NCBI RefSeq assembly: GCF_000170895.1
Contig: NZ_ABCS01000008.1
Coordinates: 101,626-165,625 of the forward strand
Origin: Plesiocystis pacifica SIR-1
Lineage (GTDB): Bacteria > Myxococcota_A > Polyangia > Nannocystales > Nannocystaceae
Reading direction: 5' to 3'
Length of the DNA: 64,000 nt
Under the pieces are notes generated by a model. The model was not told the DNA's origin, made no database searches, and saw only the letters and a program-made list of their open reading frames with translations. The position numbers and the translations under genes are program-made. Shown here one piece after another: positions 11,442 through 20,473 of the stretch (the stretch's first letter is position 1; each line of letters opens with the position of its first letter).

Positions 11442-13334
11442 TCACCCCTCCTTCGCTGGCTCGTAGCGCTTCATCTTCCCCGAGCGCAGCTTGTCCATGT
11501 ACTCATCGAGCTGGCCGCGGACCTTCCCGCTCAGCAGCACCAGGCCGAGGATGTTGGGGAAGCCCATGGACAGGATCATCAAGTCGCCGAAGTTGAGGAT
11601 GTTGGTCGCGGTGATGACCGAGCCCAGGAACACGAACACGACGTAGATGATCTTGTAGGCCGTCGAGGAGCCGTCGCCGAACAGGTATACGAAGCAGCGC
11701 TCGCCGTAGTAGGACCACGAGATCATGGTCGAGTAGGCGAACAGGACCACGGCGATGGTCAGCACCCACGGGAACCAGCTGATCTCGCCGCCCATGGCCC
11801 GGGCCGTGAGCGCCGCGCCCTCGGAGGCCGCGATCACGTCGTGGTTGGCGGCGTCCTCGAAGGCGCCGGTGATCACGATGACCAGGCCGGTCATGGTGCA
11901 GACCACGATGGTGTCGATGAAGGGCTCGAGCAGGGCGACGACGCCCTCGCGCACGGGGTACTCGGTCTTCGCCGCCGAGTGGGCGATGGACGCCGAGCCC
12001 ACGCCGGCCTCGTTGGAGAACACCGCCCGGCGGATGCCCGTGACCAGCACGCCGACGAAGCCGCCGAAGCCGGCCATGGGCGTGAAGGCCTCGGCGAAGA
12101 TCCGGCCGAAGGCGCCGGGGATGGCCGAGGCGTTCATGATCAGGATGAACAGGCAGGCGACGACGTAGATGCCGCACATCAGCGGGACGATCTTCTCGGC
12201 CGTCGAGGCGATGCGCTGGATGCCGCCGAGGATCACGATGGCCACGGCGACGGCCATGACCACGCCGTAGATCCACGGGTGGCTGTCGAACACCGGGAAC
12301 TGCGTGCGCAGGATGCCCAGGGACTGGCTGACCTGGAAGGTGTTGCCGCCGCCCAGGGAGCCGCCGATGCACATCACCGCGAACATCACCGCGAGCACCT
12401 TGCCCAGGGGCTTCATGCCCTTTTCGGTCAGGCCGGCGTCGAGGTAGGCCATGGGCCCGCCGAGCACCCGGCCGTCGTCGCGCTTGGTCCGGTAGATCTG
12501 GGCGAGGGTGCACTCGACGAACTTCGAGGACATGCCCAGGAAGCCGGCGACGATCATCCAGAAGATCGCACCGGGCCCGCCCATGGCCACCGCGATGGCC
12601 ACGCCCGCGATGTTGCCGAGGCCGACCGTGGCCGACAGCGCCGAGGCCAAGGCCTGGAAGTGGGACACCTCGCCCTCGTCCTCGGGGTTGTCGTAGATGC
12701 CGCGGACCACGTCGATGGCGTGGCGGAAGGCTCGGATGTTGATGAAGCCCATGCGCAGCGTGAAGAAGATCGCGCCGAGCAGCAGCCACAGGGCGATGAA
12801 GGGCACGCCGCCGGTGTTGCCGGTGATCGTCGTGCCCGTGGCCTCTTCGTCGAGCACGAGGGTGAAGGTCCGCGTGCCCACCGGAGCGCTCGGCACCAGC
12901 CCCTCCTGAAAGGCCTTCGTCAGCGCCTCGAGCTCTTCCTCGGCGACCGCGTCTGCGGGCAGGGTCACGGTCAGGCTCGCGTTGGGCACGGCCAGGCCCT
13001 GCTGCTCGAGCTCGTCGACGAGGGCCTCGAGCTTGGGCAGGTCCGCGACCTCGTCGAGGACCTCGTCGGTGCTCGCGGTCTCCGAGTCCGCGAACAGCGG
13101 GAAGAACAGCACCGTGCCGAGGAAATTGACGACGACCCCAAAGCCGGCGTCCACGGCCTCCTCGAAGCCCATGCCCTCCTCCTCTTCTGCAGGTGGGGCC
13201 GCCCTCGCCTGCAGCGGGCTCAGGGCACAAGTGAGGGCGAGGAGCAGCGCGCACAGGCGGCCCCAGACCCCCTCCCAGGACCGACGCGGGCGCGGGGCCA
13301 CGCTGGACTCTGAAACCGTCAGCGTCTTCGACAC
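11442..13334 (-). CDS. Alanine/glycine:cation symporter family (AGCS) with periplasmic insert
   Basis: A 630-residue sodium- or proton-coupled amino-acid importer. The family signature SHFQALASALSATVGLGNIAGVA and the following GGPGAIFWM are clear at about residues 225-260, with ~10 further membrane segments. The N-terminus has a cleavable-looking signal (about 20-45). A first membrane helix (VVNFLGTVLFF) is followed by an insertion of roughly 100 residues, acidic and beta-strand-like, before the normal second helix. Typical AGCS proteins are 450-500 residues without this insert. It is first in the operon, so it likely feeds the amino-acid dehydrogenase. Substrate (Ala, Gly or another) is unknown. 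Confidence 0.92.
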   Translation of the reverse strand: MSKTLTVSESSVAPRPRRSWEGVWGRLCALLLALTCALSPLQARAAPPAEEEEGMGFEEAVDAGFGVVVNFLGTVLFFPLFADSETASTDEVLDEVADLPKLEALVDELEQQGLAVPNASLTVTLPADAVAEEELEALTKAFQEGLVPSAPVGTRTFTLVLDEEATGTTITGNTGGVPFIALWLLLGAIFFTLRMGFINIRAFRHAIDVVRGIYDNPEDEGEVSHFQALASALSATVGLGNIAGVAIAVAMGGPGAIFWMIVAGFLGMSSKFVECTLAQIYRTKRDDGRVLGGPMAYLDAGLTEKGMKPLGKVLAVMFAVMCIGGSLGGGNTFQVSQSLGILRTQFPVFDSHPWIYGVVMAVAVAIVILGGIQRIASTAEKIVPLMCGIYVVACLFILIMNASAIPGAFGRIFAEAFTPMAGFGGFVGVLVTGIRRAVFSNEAGVGSASIAHSAAKTEYPVREGVVALLEPFIDTIVVCTMTGLVIVITGAFEDAANHDVIAASEGAALTARAMGGEISWFPWVLTIAVVLFAYSTMISWSYYGERCFVYLFGDGSSTAYKIIYVVFVFLGSVITATNILNFGDLMILSMGFPNILGLVLLSGKVRGQLDEYMDKLRSGKMKRYEPAKEG

Positions 13335-13593
13335 CGGCGGACTCTACCAGAGCAAAAAGCGTGTCCTCGGCTTCAGATCGGCTGCTCTGTGCCCGCCGCT
13401 TCGAAGACCACTCACCAAGGCTCACTGGTGTGGTGCTGGATTACAGAAAGTGGATGAATCAAAATTGCGCGCGCCGTCGAAACCGTGCGAATTCGGCGCA
13501 ATTCTGCAATTTGCTCCTGGCACGAAGACCAGTTTCCCCACCTCGAGACCGTTGTGTCGCCGTGTTCGGCCTGTTAGTTTTCCGGCGCCCCCA

Positions 13594-14358
13594 ATGCTGC
13601 ACGCGCGCCGACCCACGCTCCTCGCCTCGACCCTCTGCCTGTCGGCGATGATGACCTCAGGCTGCGGCCTCGAGGACCTGTTCAACGGGCGCACGACCTC
13701 CACGGTCAGCGTGTTCACTGCCCACGGCGGCACGCCCAGCTCGCCCTCGCAATATCCGGACTACGGGATGGAAGGCGAGACCCGCGTGTTCGCGAACGAC
13801 GAGGGCTGGGAGATTTCCCTGTTCCAGGCCTACGTGACCACCGCCAACGTCCGCCTGGTGCCCTGCGGCAAGCCGCCCGTGTCCGTCGAGATGTTCTGGG
13901 GCCCCTGCGCCGAGAACTACATCACCATCGAGGACGGCGAGACCCTCCCCCTCGGCGCCGTGACCGTCGACGACGGACAGTTCTGCGCCGTCGAGGTCGA
14001 CTTCGCCCCCTACATCGTCGACGACACCCTCGAGGACCACGTCGAACCCGACAACTCCGAGGTCGAGGGCAACACCATCTACATCATCGGCGAGGCCAGG
14101 CGCGGCGACGACGAGCAGGTCCCCTTCGAGATCATCACGCCCCGCGGCGCCCGGGCGATCCTGGATCTCTCCGACATCCAGGGCGGCGGGCCGCTGACCC
14201 TCGACGACGAAGAGTTCCCGCGCAACCTGAAGATCGTCCAGACCTACGACAGCTTCTTCGACGGCATCGACTTCGCCGCGGTGTCGCCCAAGGACCTCGA
14301 GGACAGCGTGCTCGCGGCCCTCGAGTTCGACACCCTGGTGTTCGAAGAGACCAACTAG
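13594..14358 (+). CDS. Putative lipoprotein, unknown function
   Basis: The start at ATG 13594 gives a 254-residue lipoprotein with lipobox TSGC (Cys24). The reading frame extends upstream but overlaps the divergent symporter. The mature part is acidic and Asp/Glu-rich, with a WGPCAENY segment and cysteine pairs at the positions of CGK, PCAE and FCAV that could form disulfides. Similar acidic lipoproteins of this length occur in Nannocystaceae, but no function is known. It is alone on the plus strand, convergent with the PBP gene 7 nt downstream. The 259-bp upstream gap is locally AT-rich and probably holds divergent promoters. Confidence 0.65.
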   Translation: MLHARRPTLLASTLCLSAMMTSGCGLEDLFNGRTTSTVSVFTAHGGTPSSPSQYPDYGMEGETRVFANDEGWEISLFQAYVTTANVRLVPCGKPPVSVEMFWGPCAENYITIEDGETLPLGAVTVDDGQFCAVEVDFAPYIVDDTLEDHVEPDNSEVEGNTIYIIGEARRGDDEQVPFEIITPRGARAILDLSDIQGGGPLTLDDEEFPRNLKIVQTYDSFFDGIDFAAVSPKDLEDSVLAALEFDTLVFEETN

Positions 14359-14365
14359 GCGGCGC

Positions 14366-17056
14366 TCACAGGCCGGGCAGCTCGTCGTAGCCGTCCCCGT
14401 CCGCCTCGCTCGGTTTGGGCTCTGGGGCCGGCGCGGGTGCAGCGGGGGCCTCCTCGCCTTCGGGAGCAGCCGGCTCGTCCGGGGCTGCGTCGTCTTCGGC
14501 GGCTTCGCCCGCGTCTTCGCCGTCGCCGTAGAGATCGAGGAGGATGTCGGCCTTGGCCTCGTCCGTCGCCGCGACCGTTCCGGTGGCGACCTGCGTGGGC
14601 TCGGTCCCGGCGACGAAGTACTCCTCCATGATCGAGTCGGCGGGGGGCGGACCTTCGACGCCCTCGGCGTCGACGACCGTCGCGGGCGCGAGCAACCCGG
14701 TGGCCTTGTCGATGCTGCGCACGCTGACCGAGGGCGGCGGGGTGAAGGGCGAGAAGGCCGGGGCGACGCCGGACTCGGCCTCGGCGACGGGGAGCTCGCG
14801 GCCGTCGAGGGCGGCCTGCATGGCGGCGAGCCAGATCGGCAGGGCCGCCCGGCCGCCGCTCTCGCGGCGCATGGGCTTGGGCGTGTCGAAGCCGACCCAG
14901 GCGACCGCGACCAGCTCGGAGCTAAAGCCCGCGAACCATGCGTCGCGGCTCTCGGCGGCGGTGCCCGTCTTCCCGGCCACGGGCACGCCCAGCTTCTTGG
15001 CCCGGGTCCCCGTGCCCTCCTCGACCACCGAGCGCATCATGCTGGCGAGCACGAACACCACGCCCTCGTCGACGACCTGCTCGCCCGCGCGCTCGGGCGT
15101 CCACGGCTTGCTGCCGGGCACCTCGATGGAGCGGATCAGGCTGGGCTCGACGCGGGAGCCGGCCCGGGCCAGGGTCAGGTAGGCGCGCATGAGCTCGAAG
15201 GGCGTGACCTCCGAGGTGCCCAGGGCCAGGGAGAGGTCGCGGCCGAGCTCGGTCTCGATGCCGCACAGCCGCGCGAGCTCGATGGCCGCGTCGATGCCCA
15301 CGGCGTCGAGCAGCTTGATGGCCACGGTGTTGACCGAGTTGGTCAGCGCCACGCGCATGCGGATCTCCCCGCGGTAGACGTCGCGCTCGTAGTTGGTCGG
15401 GCGCCACTTCTCGTAGATCTCCGGAGAGTCCTCGATGAGGCTCGCGGCCGTGAATTTCTGGCTGCGCAGCGCCGCGCCGTAGACGAAGGGCTTGAAGGCC
15501 GAGCCCGGCTGGCGCTTGGCCTTGAGCACGCGGTTGAAGTCGCCGCGCCCGTAGCGGTAGCCGCCGACCATGGCCAGGACCTCGCCGGTGTCGACGTCGG
15601 CGAGCACGACCGCGGCCTCGGGCCCCGAGCCGATCTCGGCCAAGCCCCAGCCCTCGGGCAGGCCCAGGTCGTCCTTGGCCTCGAGCGCGAGCACCCGGCC
15701 CATGGTGATGCCGCCGACGGGGAACTGCTCGGCGTGGCTGCGCTCGGGCTCGTCGTAGCGGCTGCCCTCGGCGACCCGCACCCAGACCTTGAAGTCCTCC
15801 CCGATGCGCGCCGCGAAGCCCTGGCCGCGCAGCGCCTTGGGCAGGTCCGCGGGCGGCTCTTCGATGATCACCGGGTAGACGCGGCCGACCGCGAGGGGCC
15901 CCTTGCCGCGCTTTTCGGCCCGGGCCAGGTTCTTGGCCTTCGCGGGCTCGATGCCGTGGCCCCAGTTGCGCCGCTCGTCGATGGTCACGAGCCCGTCGAG
16001 GAGCCCCGCCCGAGCCTTGCGCTGAAGATCGAGGTCGACGGTCATGGTCACCGTCGCGCCGAGCTCCCCGAGGGCGTCCTCGCCGTAGCGCTCGATGAGC
16101 TCGGCCCGGGCCAGGTCGACGAACTCCTCGGCGCCGGGCTGAACCTTGGCTTCGCGTTCGGGATCGCTCTCAATGCTGGTGTCGGCCGTCGCGTCCGGCG
16201 AGCGATCGACGATCTTCAAGGGCGCGTCGATGAAGCGCTCGACCTCCTCGGGCTTGGCGAAGCCGTGCTTTTGCATCTGCCCGAGCACGTAGACCTGGCG
16301 GGCCTTGGCGCGCTCGTAGTCCTTGTAGGGCGTGCGCGTGCCCGGGGCCTTGGGCAAGGTCGCGAGCAAGGCCGCCTGGCCCAGGTCGATCTCCTCGATG
16401 CCGACCCCAAAGTAAAAGCGGCTGGCCTCCTCGATGCCGTAGCGCCCGTGGCCGAGGTAAATCTCGTTGAGGTAGAGCTCGAGGATCTCCTGCTTGTCGA
16501 GGATGTCCTCGATGCGCCGGGCCAGGACCAGCTCCTGGACCTTGCGCTCGAGGCTCTTCTCCGAGGTCAGCAAGAAGTTCTTGACCACCTGCTGGGTGAT
16601 CGTCGAGGCGCCCTGGCGGACCTCCCGGGCCTTGAGGTTGGCGATCAGCGCCCGGACCATGCCGATGTAGTCCATGCCCTCGTGGCGGTAGAAGTCCGAG
16701 TCCTCCGCGGCCAGGAAGGCGTTCTCGACGTGGGCGGGGATGTCCTCGTAGGCGACGAAGGTCCGGCGCTGCGTGAAGATCTCGCCGATCAGCACGCCGT
16801 TGCGGTCGAGCACCCGGGTGACCTGCGGCGGGCTGTAGTCCCGCAGCGTCGCGGCGTCGACCTCCTGGACGTCGCGGCCGTAGTACCAGAACACGCCGAC
16901 GATGCTGCCGACGCCGCCGAGGCCCGCGAGCACGCCGAGCACCAAAGTGGTGATCAGCGTGATCCGCAGCCAGCGGGGTAGCCAGCGCTCGCGTCCTCCG
17001 GGCTCTCGGCCCTTACCGGCGTCCGCGTCGGTGTGTTTGGCAGCTCGCTTGGCCAC
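14366..17056 (-). CDS. Class A penicillin-binding protein (PBP1A family)
   Basis: An 896-residue bifunctional peptidoglycan synthase anchored by one membrane helix (about 33-58). The GT51 glycosyltransferase domain has catalytic Glu118 in EDSDFYRHEG and the QGASTITQQ motif, and polymerises lipid II. The transpeptidase domain carries all three active-site motifs: Ser519-x-x-Lys522 (GSAFK), Ser574-Val-Asn576 and Lys696-Thr-Gly698. An OB-like insert lies between the domains (about 385-430), as in PBP1A. The last ~90 residues form an Ala/Pro/Glu-rich tail. It is the third gene of an operon with the GT51 fusion protein and trmH, starting 9 nt after trmH. Confidence 0.95.
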   Translation of the reverse strand: MAKRAAKHTDADAGKGREPGGRERWLPRWLRITLITTLVLGVLAGLGGVGSIVGVFWYYGRDVQEVDAATLRDYSPPQVTRVLDRNGVLIGEIFTQRRTFVAYEDIPAHVENAFLAAEDSDFYRHEGMDYIGMVRALIANLKAREVRQGASTITQQVVKNFLLTSEKSLERKVQELVLARRIEDILDKQEILELYLNEIYLGHGRYGIEEASRFYFGVGIEEIDLGQAALLATLPKAPGTRTPYKDYERAKARQVYVLGQMQKHGFAKPEEVERFIDAPLKIVDRSPDATADTSIESDPEREAKVQPGAEEFVDLARAELIERYGEDALGELGATVTMTVDLDLQRKARAGLLDGLVTIDERRNWGHGIEPAKAKNLARAEKRGKGPLAVGRVYPVIIEEPPADLPKALRGQGFAARIGEDFKVWVRVAEGSRYDEPERSHAEQFPVGGITMGRVLALEAKDDLGLPEGWGLAEIGSGPEAAVVLADVDTGEVLAMVGGYRYGRGDFNRVLKAKRQPGSAFKPFVYGAALRSQKFTAASLIEDSPEIYEKWRPTNYERDVYRGEIRMRVALTNSVNTVAIKLLDAVGIDAAIELARLCGIETELGRDLSLALGTSEVTPFELMRAYLTLARAGSRVEPSLIRSIEVPGSKPWTPERAGEQVVDEGVVFVLASMMRSVVEEGTGTRAKKLGVPVAGKTGTAAESRDAWFAGFSSELVAVAWVGFDTPKPMRRESGGRAALPIWLAAMQAALDGRELPVAEAESGVAPAFSPFTPPPSVSVRSIDKATGLLAPATVVDAEGVEGPPPADSIMEEYFVAGTEPTQVATGTVAATDEAKADILLDLYGDGEDAGEAAEDDAAPDEPAAPEGEEAPAAPAPAPEPKPSEADGDGYDELPGL

Positions 17057-17065
17057 GGGCGCAGT

Positions 17066-17788
17066 CTACTCGACGGGGGGAAACAGGGCCTTGGCGTGGC
17101 GGCGATCGATGCTCTGCAGGTAAAAACGCACGCGCTCGATGGCCAGGGCGCCGGGCTCGAGGTCGCCGGCGCGGCCGATCGCCGCCCGCCGCCGCGTGGT
17201 CACGGAGTAGAGGGTCAGGGCCGCGGAGACCGAGAGGTTGTAGCTCTCGGCGAAGCCGTGGATGGGGATGCGAAAGCGCAGATCGCAGCTCGCCTTGGCC
17301 TCGGGGCTGAGCCCCGCGTGCTCGTTGCCAAACAGCAGGCACAGCGGGCGGTCGACGGGCAGCTCCTCGAGCATGTGCGTGGCGTCGACGCAGGCGCCGG
17401 CCAGGATCATTCCTTCCCCAGGGCCCCCAGCCCCCCCAGCCGCGCGGGCAGGCCCGAGGTGGGCCTCGAAGTCCGCGAGCGTCCGGTGGTTGCGGGTCTC
17501 GAGCCAGTGGTGGGTCCCCGTGGTCGTGCCCTTGGCTCGCAAGATGCGCTCGTGGGCCGCGATCACGTGCACCGTCCAGCCGCCCAGGGCCTCGGTGCTG
17601 CGGACCACCGCCGCCGCGTTGTGGGGGTCGTAGGGGTTCTCGATCGCCACCTGCACGCTCGCCAGGCGGGCGTCGAGGACGGACTCGATGCGCTCGCGCC
17701 GACGCTCGCTGACGTAGGGCGTCAACGCCTCGAGCATCGCGTCGAGGCCGTAGTGGTCCACGAGCTTGGTGATCTCGTCTCGCTTCAT
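17066..17788 (-). CDS. trmH: tRNA (guanosine-2'-O-)-methyltransferase, TrmH/SpoU family
   Basis: A 240-residue SPOUT methyltransferase. The N-terminal RRRERIESVLDARL segment followed by ENPYDPHNAAAVVRS is the arrangement of TrmH, which methylates Gm18 in tRNA. Motif 2 (LLFGNEHAGLS) and motif 3 (IPIHGFAESYNLSVSAAL) form the knotted SAM site. Length matches E. coli TrmH (229). Other SpoU enzymes (RlmB, TrmL) differ in their N-termini, so TrmH is the best call. The gene is sandwiched between two cell-wall glycosyltransferase genes with gaps of 9 and 13 nt, so it is presumably co-transcribed with them. Confidence 0.85.
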   Translation of the reverse strand: MKRDEITKLVDHYGLDAMLEALTPYVSERRRERIESVLDARLASVQVAIENPYDPHNAAAVVRSTEALGGWTVHVIAAHERILRAKGTTTGTHHWLETRNHRTLADFEAHLGPARAAGGAGGPGEGMILAGACVDATHMLEELPVDRPLCLLFGNEHAGLSPEAKASCDLRFRIPIHGFAESYNLSVSAALTLYSVTTRRRAAIGRAGDLEPGALAIERVRFYLQSIDRRHAKALFPPVE

Positions 17789-17801
17789 GCTGTCGTCTCG
17801 T

Positions 17802-20288
17802 CTATCCGTCGTCCATGGCCGGGCGGCCCGGCGCGTCGGCGCTGGCCGGGTCCGACGGGTCGCCGCCCGGGCCCTCGAACCAGTCCGCGTTCTCGCGCGG
17901 CTGCAGGCGCCCGTCCACGTCTCCCTCGCCGGGCCCTCCGTCCGCGCCCTCGCCCCCGATGACCGGCAGATCGACGGCGCTCGGCAGCGGCGGGCGCACG
18001 CCCCACGAGGGCCCGGTCTCGCCCGCCCCCGCCCAGCCCGAGGCCGCGTCGAAGGCCGACTCGTCGCCGTCGCCCATCAAGCCCGAGAGCGCGCGCTGGG
18101 TGTGCGTACCCGCCATCAGCTCCTCGATCTCGGCCAGGCACAGCTCCGGGTCGCCGCGCTCGAGCAGGTCGAAGACCAGGGGCATCGCGCCGTAGATCGC
18201 GTGCTCGCTCGCGGTGATCCGCTCGCGCTCGAGCATCAGGTCGTGGATCCAGTGCAGTTTCTTGGTGAAGCGCTCGGTCAGCTCGCCGTTGCAGTAGTGC
18301 ACGTGGCGGCGCACGGGGCTGGGCAGCATGAGCGCGAGGTAGGCCGCCTCGAGCGAGGTCAGCTCCGCCGGGTGCTTGCCAAAGTAGTGGCGCGAGGCGT
18401 TGGTCACCCCGTAGATGCCCGGGCCAAACTCGACCACGTTGAGGTAGAGCTCCATGATCCGCTGCTTGCTCAGGGCTTCCTCGACCCACCAGGTCAAGAA
18501 CAGCTCCTGGAGCTTGCGCGAGAGCGTGCGCTCGTGGCTGAGCAGCACGTTCTTGACCATCTGCATGGTGATCGTCGACGCGCCCAGGCGGATCTTGCCG
18601 GCCTTGAGGTTGCGGCGCAGGGCCGCCTCGAGCTGCGTGGTGTTGAAGCCCTCGTGGCGGCGGAAGCTGCCGTCCTCGGTCGTCAGCACGGCCTCGGTCA
18701 TGTAGCGCGAGATGTTGGCCAGGGGCGTGTAGCTGCTCGATCCGGGCACCAGGCGGACGGTCCGGGTTCGACCGTCGCGCATGGTCACGCGGTGGCTGAA
18801 GCCGCGGTTGAGGGCGGCCGCCGAGGCCCGCCGCGGGGCGACGTTGACCCGGCAGCGATCGGCATCGACGGCGCCCTCGAGGCGCAGGTCGTCGAGCTTC
18901 GAGAAGTCGGCCTCGATGGCCAGCTTGGCCTGGAACACGCCGCCGAGCTCGAACTCCGCCAGGCCCGGGGCGAGCTCGCGGGGGATGGCGTCGAGGACCT
19001 TTTGGCAGTCGACCTCGGGCACCTCGAGATCCACGCGGTAGCGCCGCTGCTCACGGGCCGCCGCGTGCACGATGTCGCCGGTGGCGATGAGCTCCACGCC
19101 TGCGCGCGCGACGGCCAGGCGCTCGAGGCTCAGGTGGCGCGCGTCGGGGTCGATCTCGGCCTCGATGTCGAGGCCAAAGCCGACGTCGTGGACGACCTCG
19201 CGGGCGAGCAGGGGGTGGCTGACGTTGAGGCCCGCGACGGCCAGGTCGCCGTCGAGGCGCGCCACGCCCCCGCCAAAGTCGATCTGCAGCTGGCCGCCGA
19301 TGGTCGCTTTGTCCGAGTCGACCACGGGCAGGCGCTCGAGCACGTCGGGCACCCGGCCGAGCTCGAAGGCCTCCATGTCGACCTCGAGGGATCCGGCGCT
19401 CAGATCCCGGGCGAAGCGGCCCGAGACCGACCAAAGCTGCGCGCCCTCCCCCGCCGCGCCCTCCCCCTCGCGGATCTCGGCGAAGCCGCCCGTGAGCTCG
19501 ACGCCGATCTCCGCGAGCTCGGCGTCGAGGATCGAGACCGAGCCTGCGACTCCGGCGACGGCCACGTTCTCGTCGAGCTGGGCCGAGGCGCCCTCGAGCT
19601 TCACCCGCAGGGGAAAACGCAAGGACGCGTCGCGCTGCTCGACGTGGGTGTCGACGGCGTCGGCCCGCAGCAGGGGCCCGATGCCCAGGTCGGCGCGCAT
19701 GCTCTCGAGGCGCAGATCGACGCTGCGCCCGTCGAGGTCCGCGGTCGCGCTCGCCTGGCCCGTGACCCGGCGCGCGCCGTCTCGAACGGCCACGGCGATC
19801 TCGCTCGCGCTCGCCAGCTCCGGCGTGAGGCTCAAGCGACGCCGCCACCAGCTGCGCGAACCTTCGTCCTCGTCCGCGCTGGCCATGGCCTCGAGGCGGC
19901 GGGCGAGGGACTCGAGGGCCTCGGCCTCCGCGTCCAGCGAGCCTCCGCGGGCCTCCGCCTCGACGACCTGCATGCGGGCGGACCACAGCGCGCTGCGATC
20001 GAGCTCGACGTGCACGGCGTCGACGACCAGGTGCAGGCCCTCGCCGTCGAGCTCGACGCCCCCCATGTCGATGGCCTCCCAGCTCATCGCGAACTCGTCG
20101 ACGTGGACCTCGAGCTCGAGGCGATTGGCCAGGCGCTGCTCGAGCTCTCGGCCGATCCGCGGCCCCGCCCAGCGCGGCAGCGTCAGCAGGGCGATCAGCC
20201 CCGCGGCCAGCAACACCCCGAACACCGCGAGGGCGGTGAGCAGGATGCGCCGCCGACGAGTGCGGCGCTGTGGGGAGCGCGCGGCCAT
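17802..20288 (-). CDS. AsmA-like / GT51 peptidoglycan glycosyltransferase fusion
   Basis: An 828-residue protein with one N-terminal membrane helix (about 15-36). Residues about 40-480 are repetitive beta-strand sequence with the AsmA/translocation-domain look (RLANRLELEVHVDEF near the start), predicted to be periplasmic. Residues about 510-690 are a GT51 domain with catalytic Glu538 in TEDGSFRRHEGF and LGASTITMQMVKN, closest to monofunctional transglycosylases (MtgA type). No transpeptidase motifs follow. The C-terminal ~110 residues are acidic and Gly/Pro-rich. The likely role is lipid II polymerisation coupled to an envelope bridge-like domain. It is first in the operon with trmH and a class A PBP. 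Confidence 0.88.
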   Translation of the reverse strand: MAARSPQRRTRRRRILLTALAVFGVLLAAGLIALLTLPRWAGPRIGRELEQRLANRLELEVHVDEFAMSWEAIDMGGVELDGEGLHLVVDAVHVELDRSALWSARMQVVEAEARGGSLDAEAEALESLARRLEAMASADEDEGSRSWWRRRLSLTPELASASEIAVAVRDGARRVTGQASATADLDGRSVDLRLESMRADLGIGPLLRADAVDTHVEQRDASLRFPLRVKLEGASAQLDENVAVAGVAGSVSILDAELAEIGVELTGGFAEIREGEGAAGEGAQLWSVSGRFARDLSAGSLEVDMEAFELGRVPDVLERLPVVDSDKATIGGQLQIDFGGGVARLDGDLAVAGLNVSHPLLAREVVHDVGFGLDIEAEIDPDARHLSLERLAVARAGVELIATGDIVHAAAREQRRYRVDLEVPEVDCQKVLDAIPRELAPGLAEFELGGVFQAKLAIEADFSKLDDLRLEGAVDADRCRVNVAPRRASAAALNRGFSHRVTMRDGRTRTVRLVPGSSSYTPLANISRYMTEAVLTTEDGSFRRHEGFNTTQLEAALRRNLKAGKIRLGASTITMQMVKNVLLSHERTLSRKLQELFLTWWVEEALSKQRIMELYLNVVEFGPGIYGVTNASRHYFGKHPAELTSLEAAYLALMLPSPVRRHVHYCNGELTERFTKKLHWIHDLMLERERITASEHAIYGAMPLVFDLLERGDPELCLAEIEELMAGTHTQRALSGLMGDGDESAFDAASGWAGAGETGPSWGVRPPLPSAVDLPVIGGEGADGGPGEGDVDGRLQPRENADWFEGPGGDPSDPASADAPGRPAMDDG

Positions 20289-20338
20289 GGTTGGGGACCT
20301 TAGCGCAGCGTTGCGACGCTGGCGTCCGTGGACGCCTC

Positions 20339-20376
20339 AGAGGCTGTGAATGAATTCACAGCCTCTAACTATTTTC
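20339..20376. terminator. Hairpin with A/T tract, terminator-like, repeat-associated
   Basis: A near-perfect inverted repeat (AGAGGCTGTGAAT / ATTCACAGCCTCT, 13 bp) is followed on the plus strand by AACTATTTTC. No plus-strand gene ends here, so it is more likely part of the adjacent repeat family than a dedicated terminator. Confidence 0.55.
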
Positions 20377-20379
20377 GCC

Positions 20380-20421
20380 CTCGTGGACGACGCCACGCCC
20401 TCCCTGCCCCACGTCCCTGAC
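20380..20421. repeat. Dispersed intergenic box, degenerate copy
   Basis: It shares the core TCGTGGACGACGCCACGCCC and the CTCCCTGCCCCACGTCC arm with the intact copies, but the right terminal inverted repeat is altered (CGTCCCTGAC instead of CGTCCACGAC). Confidence 0.75.
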
Positions 20422-20431
20422 GATTTTAGCC

Positions 20432-20473
20432 GTCGTGGACGACGCCACGCCCTCCCTGCCCCACGTCCACGAC
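20432..20473. repeat. Dispersed intergenic box, intact copy A
   Basis: A 42-nt element bounded by a perfect 10-bp inverted repeat, GTCGTGGACG and CGTCCACGAC, and preceded by ATTTTAGCC. It is identical over its length to the copy at 40555-40596, about 20 kb away. Confidence 0.85.

Noticed and set aside
9957..13313. 1118-residue plus-strand open frame
   Set aside because: It is antisense to well-supported peptidase, dehydrogenase and symporter genes and is rich in Gly, Arg, His, Ala, the usual shadow of high GC third positions.
13515..13540. Possible sigma-54 promoter (TGGCACG)
   Set aside because: The required TTGC at the -12 position with correct spacing is absent, here and at the similar site near 31073.
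17766..20303. 845-residue plus-strand open frame
   Set aside because: It mirrors the AsmA-GT51 gene and shows repetitive low-quality composition.
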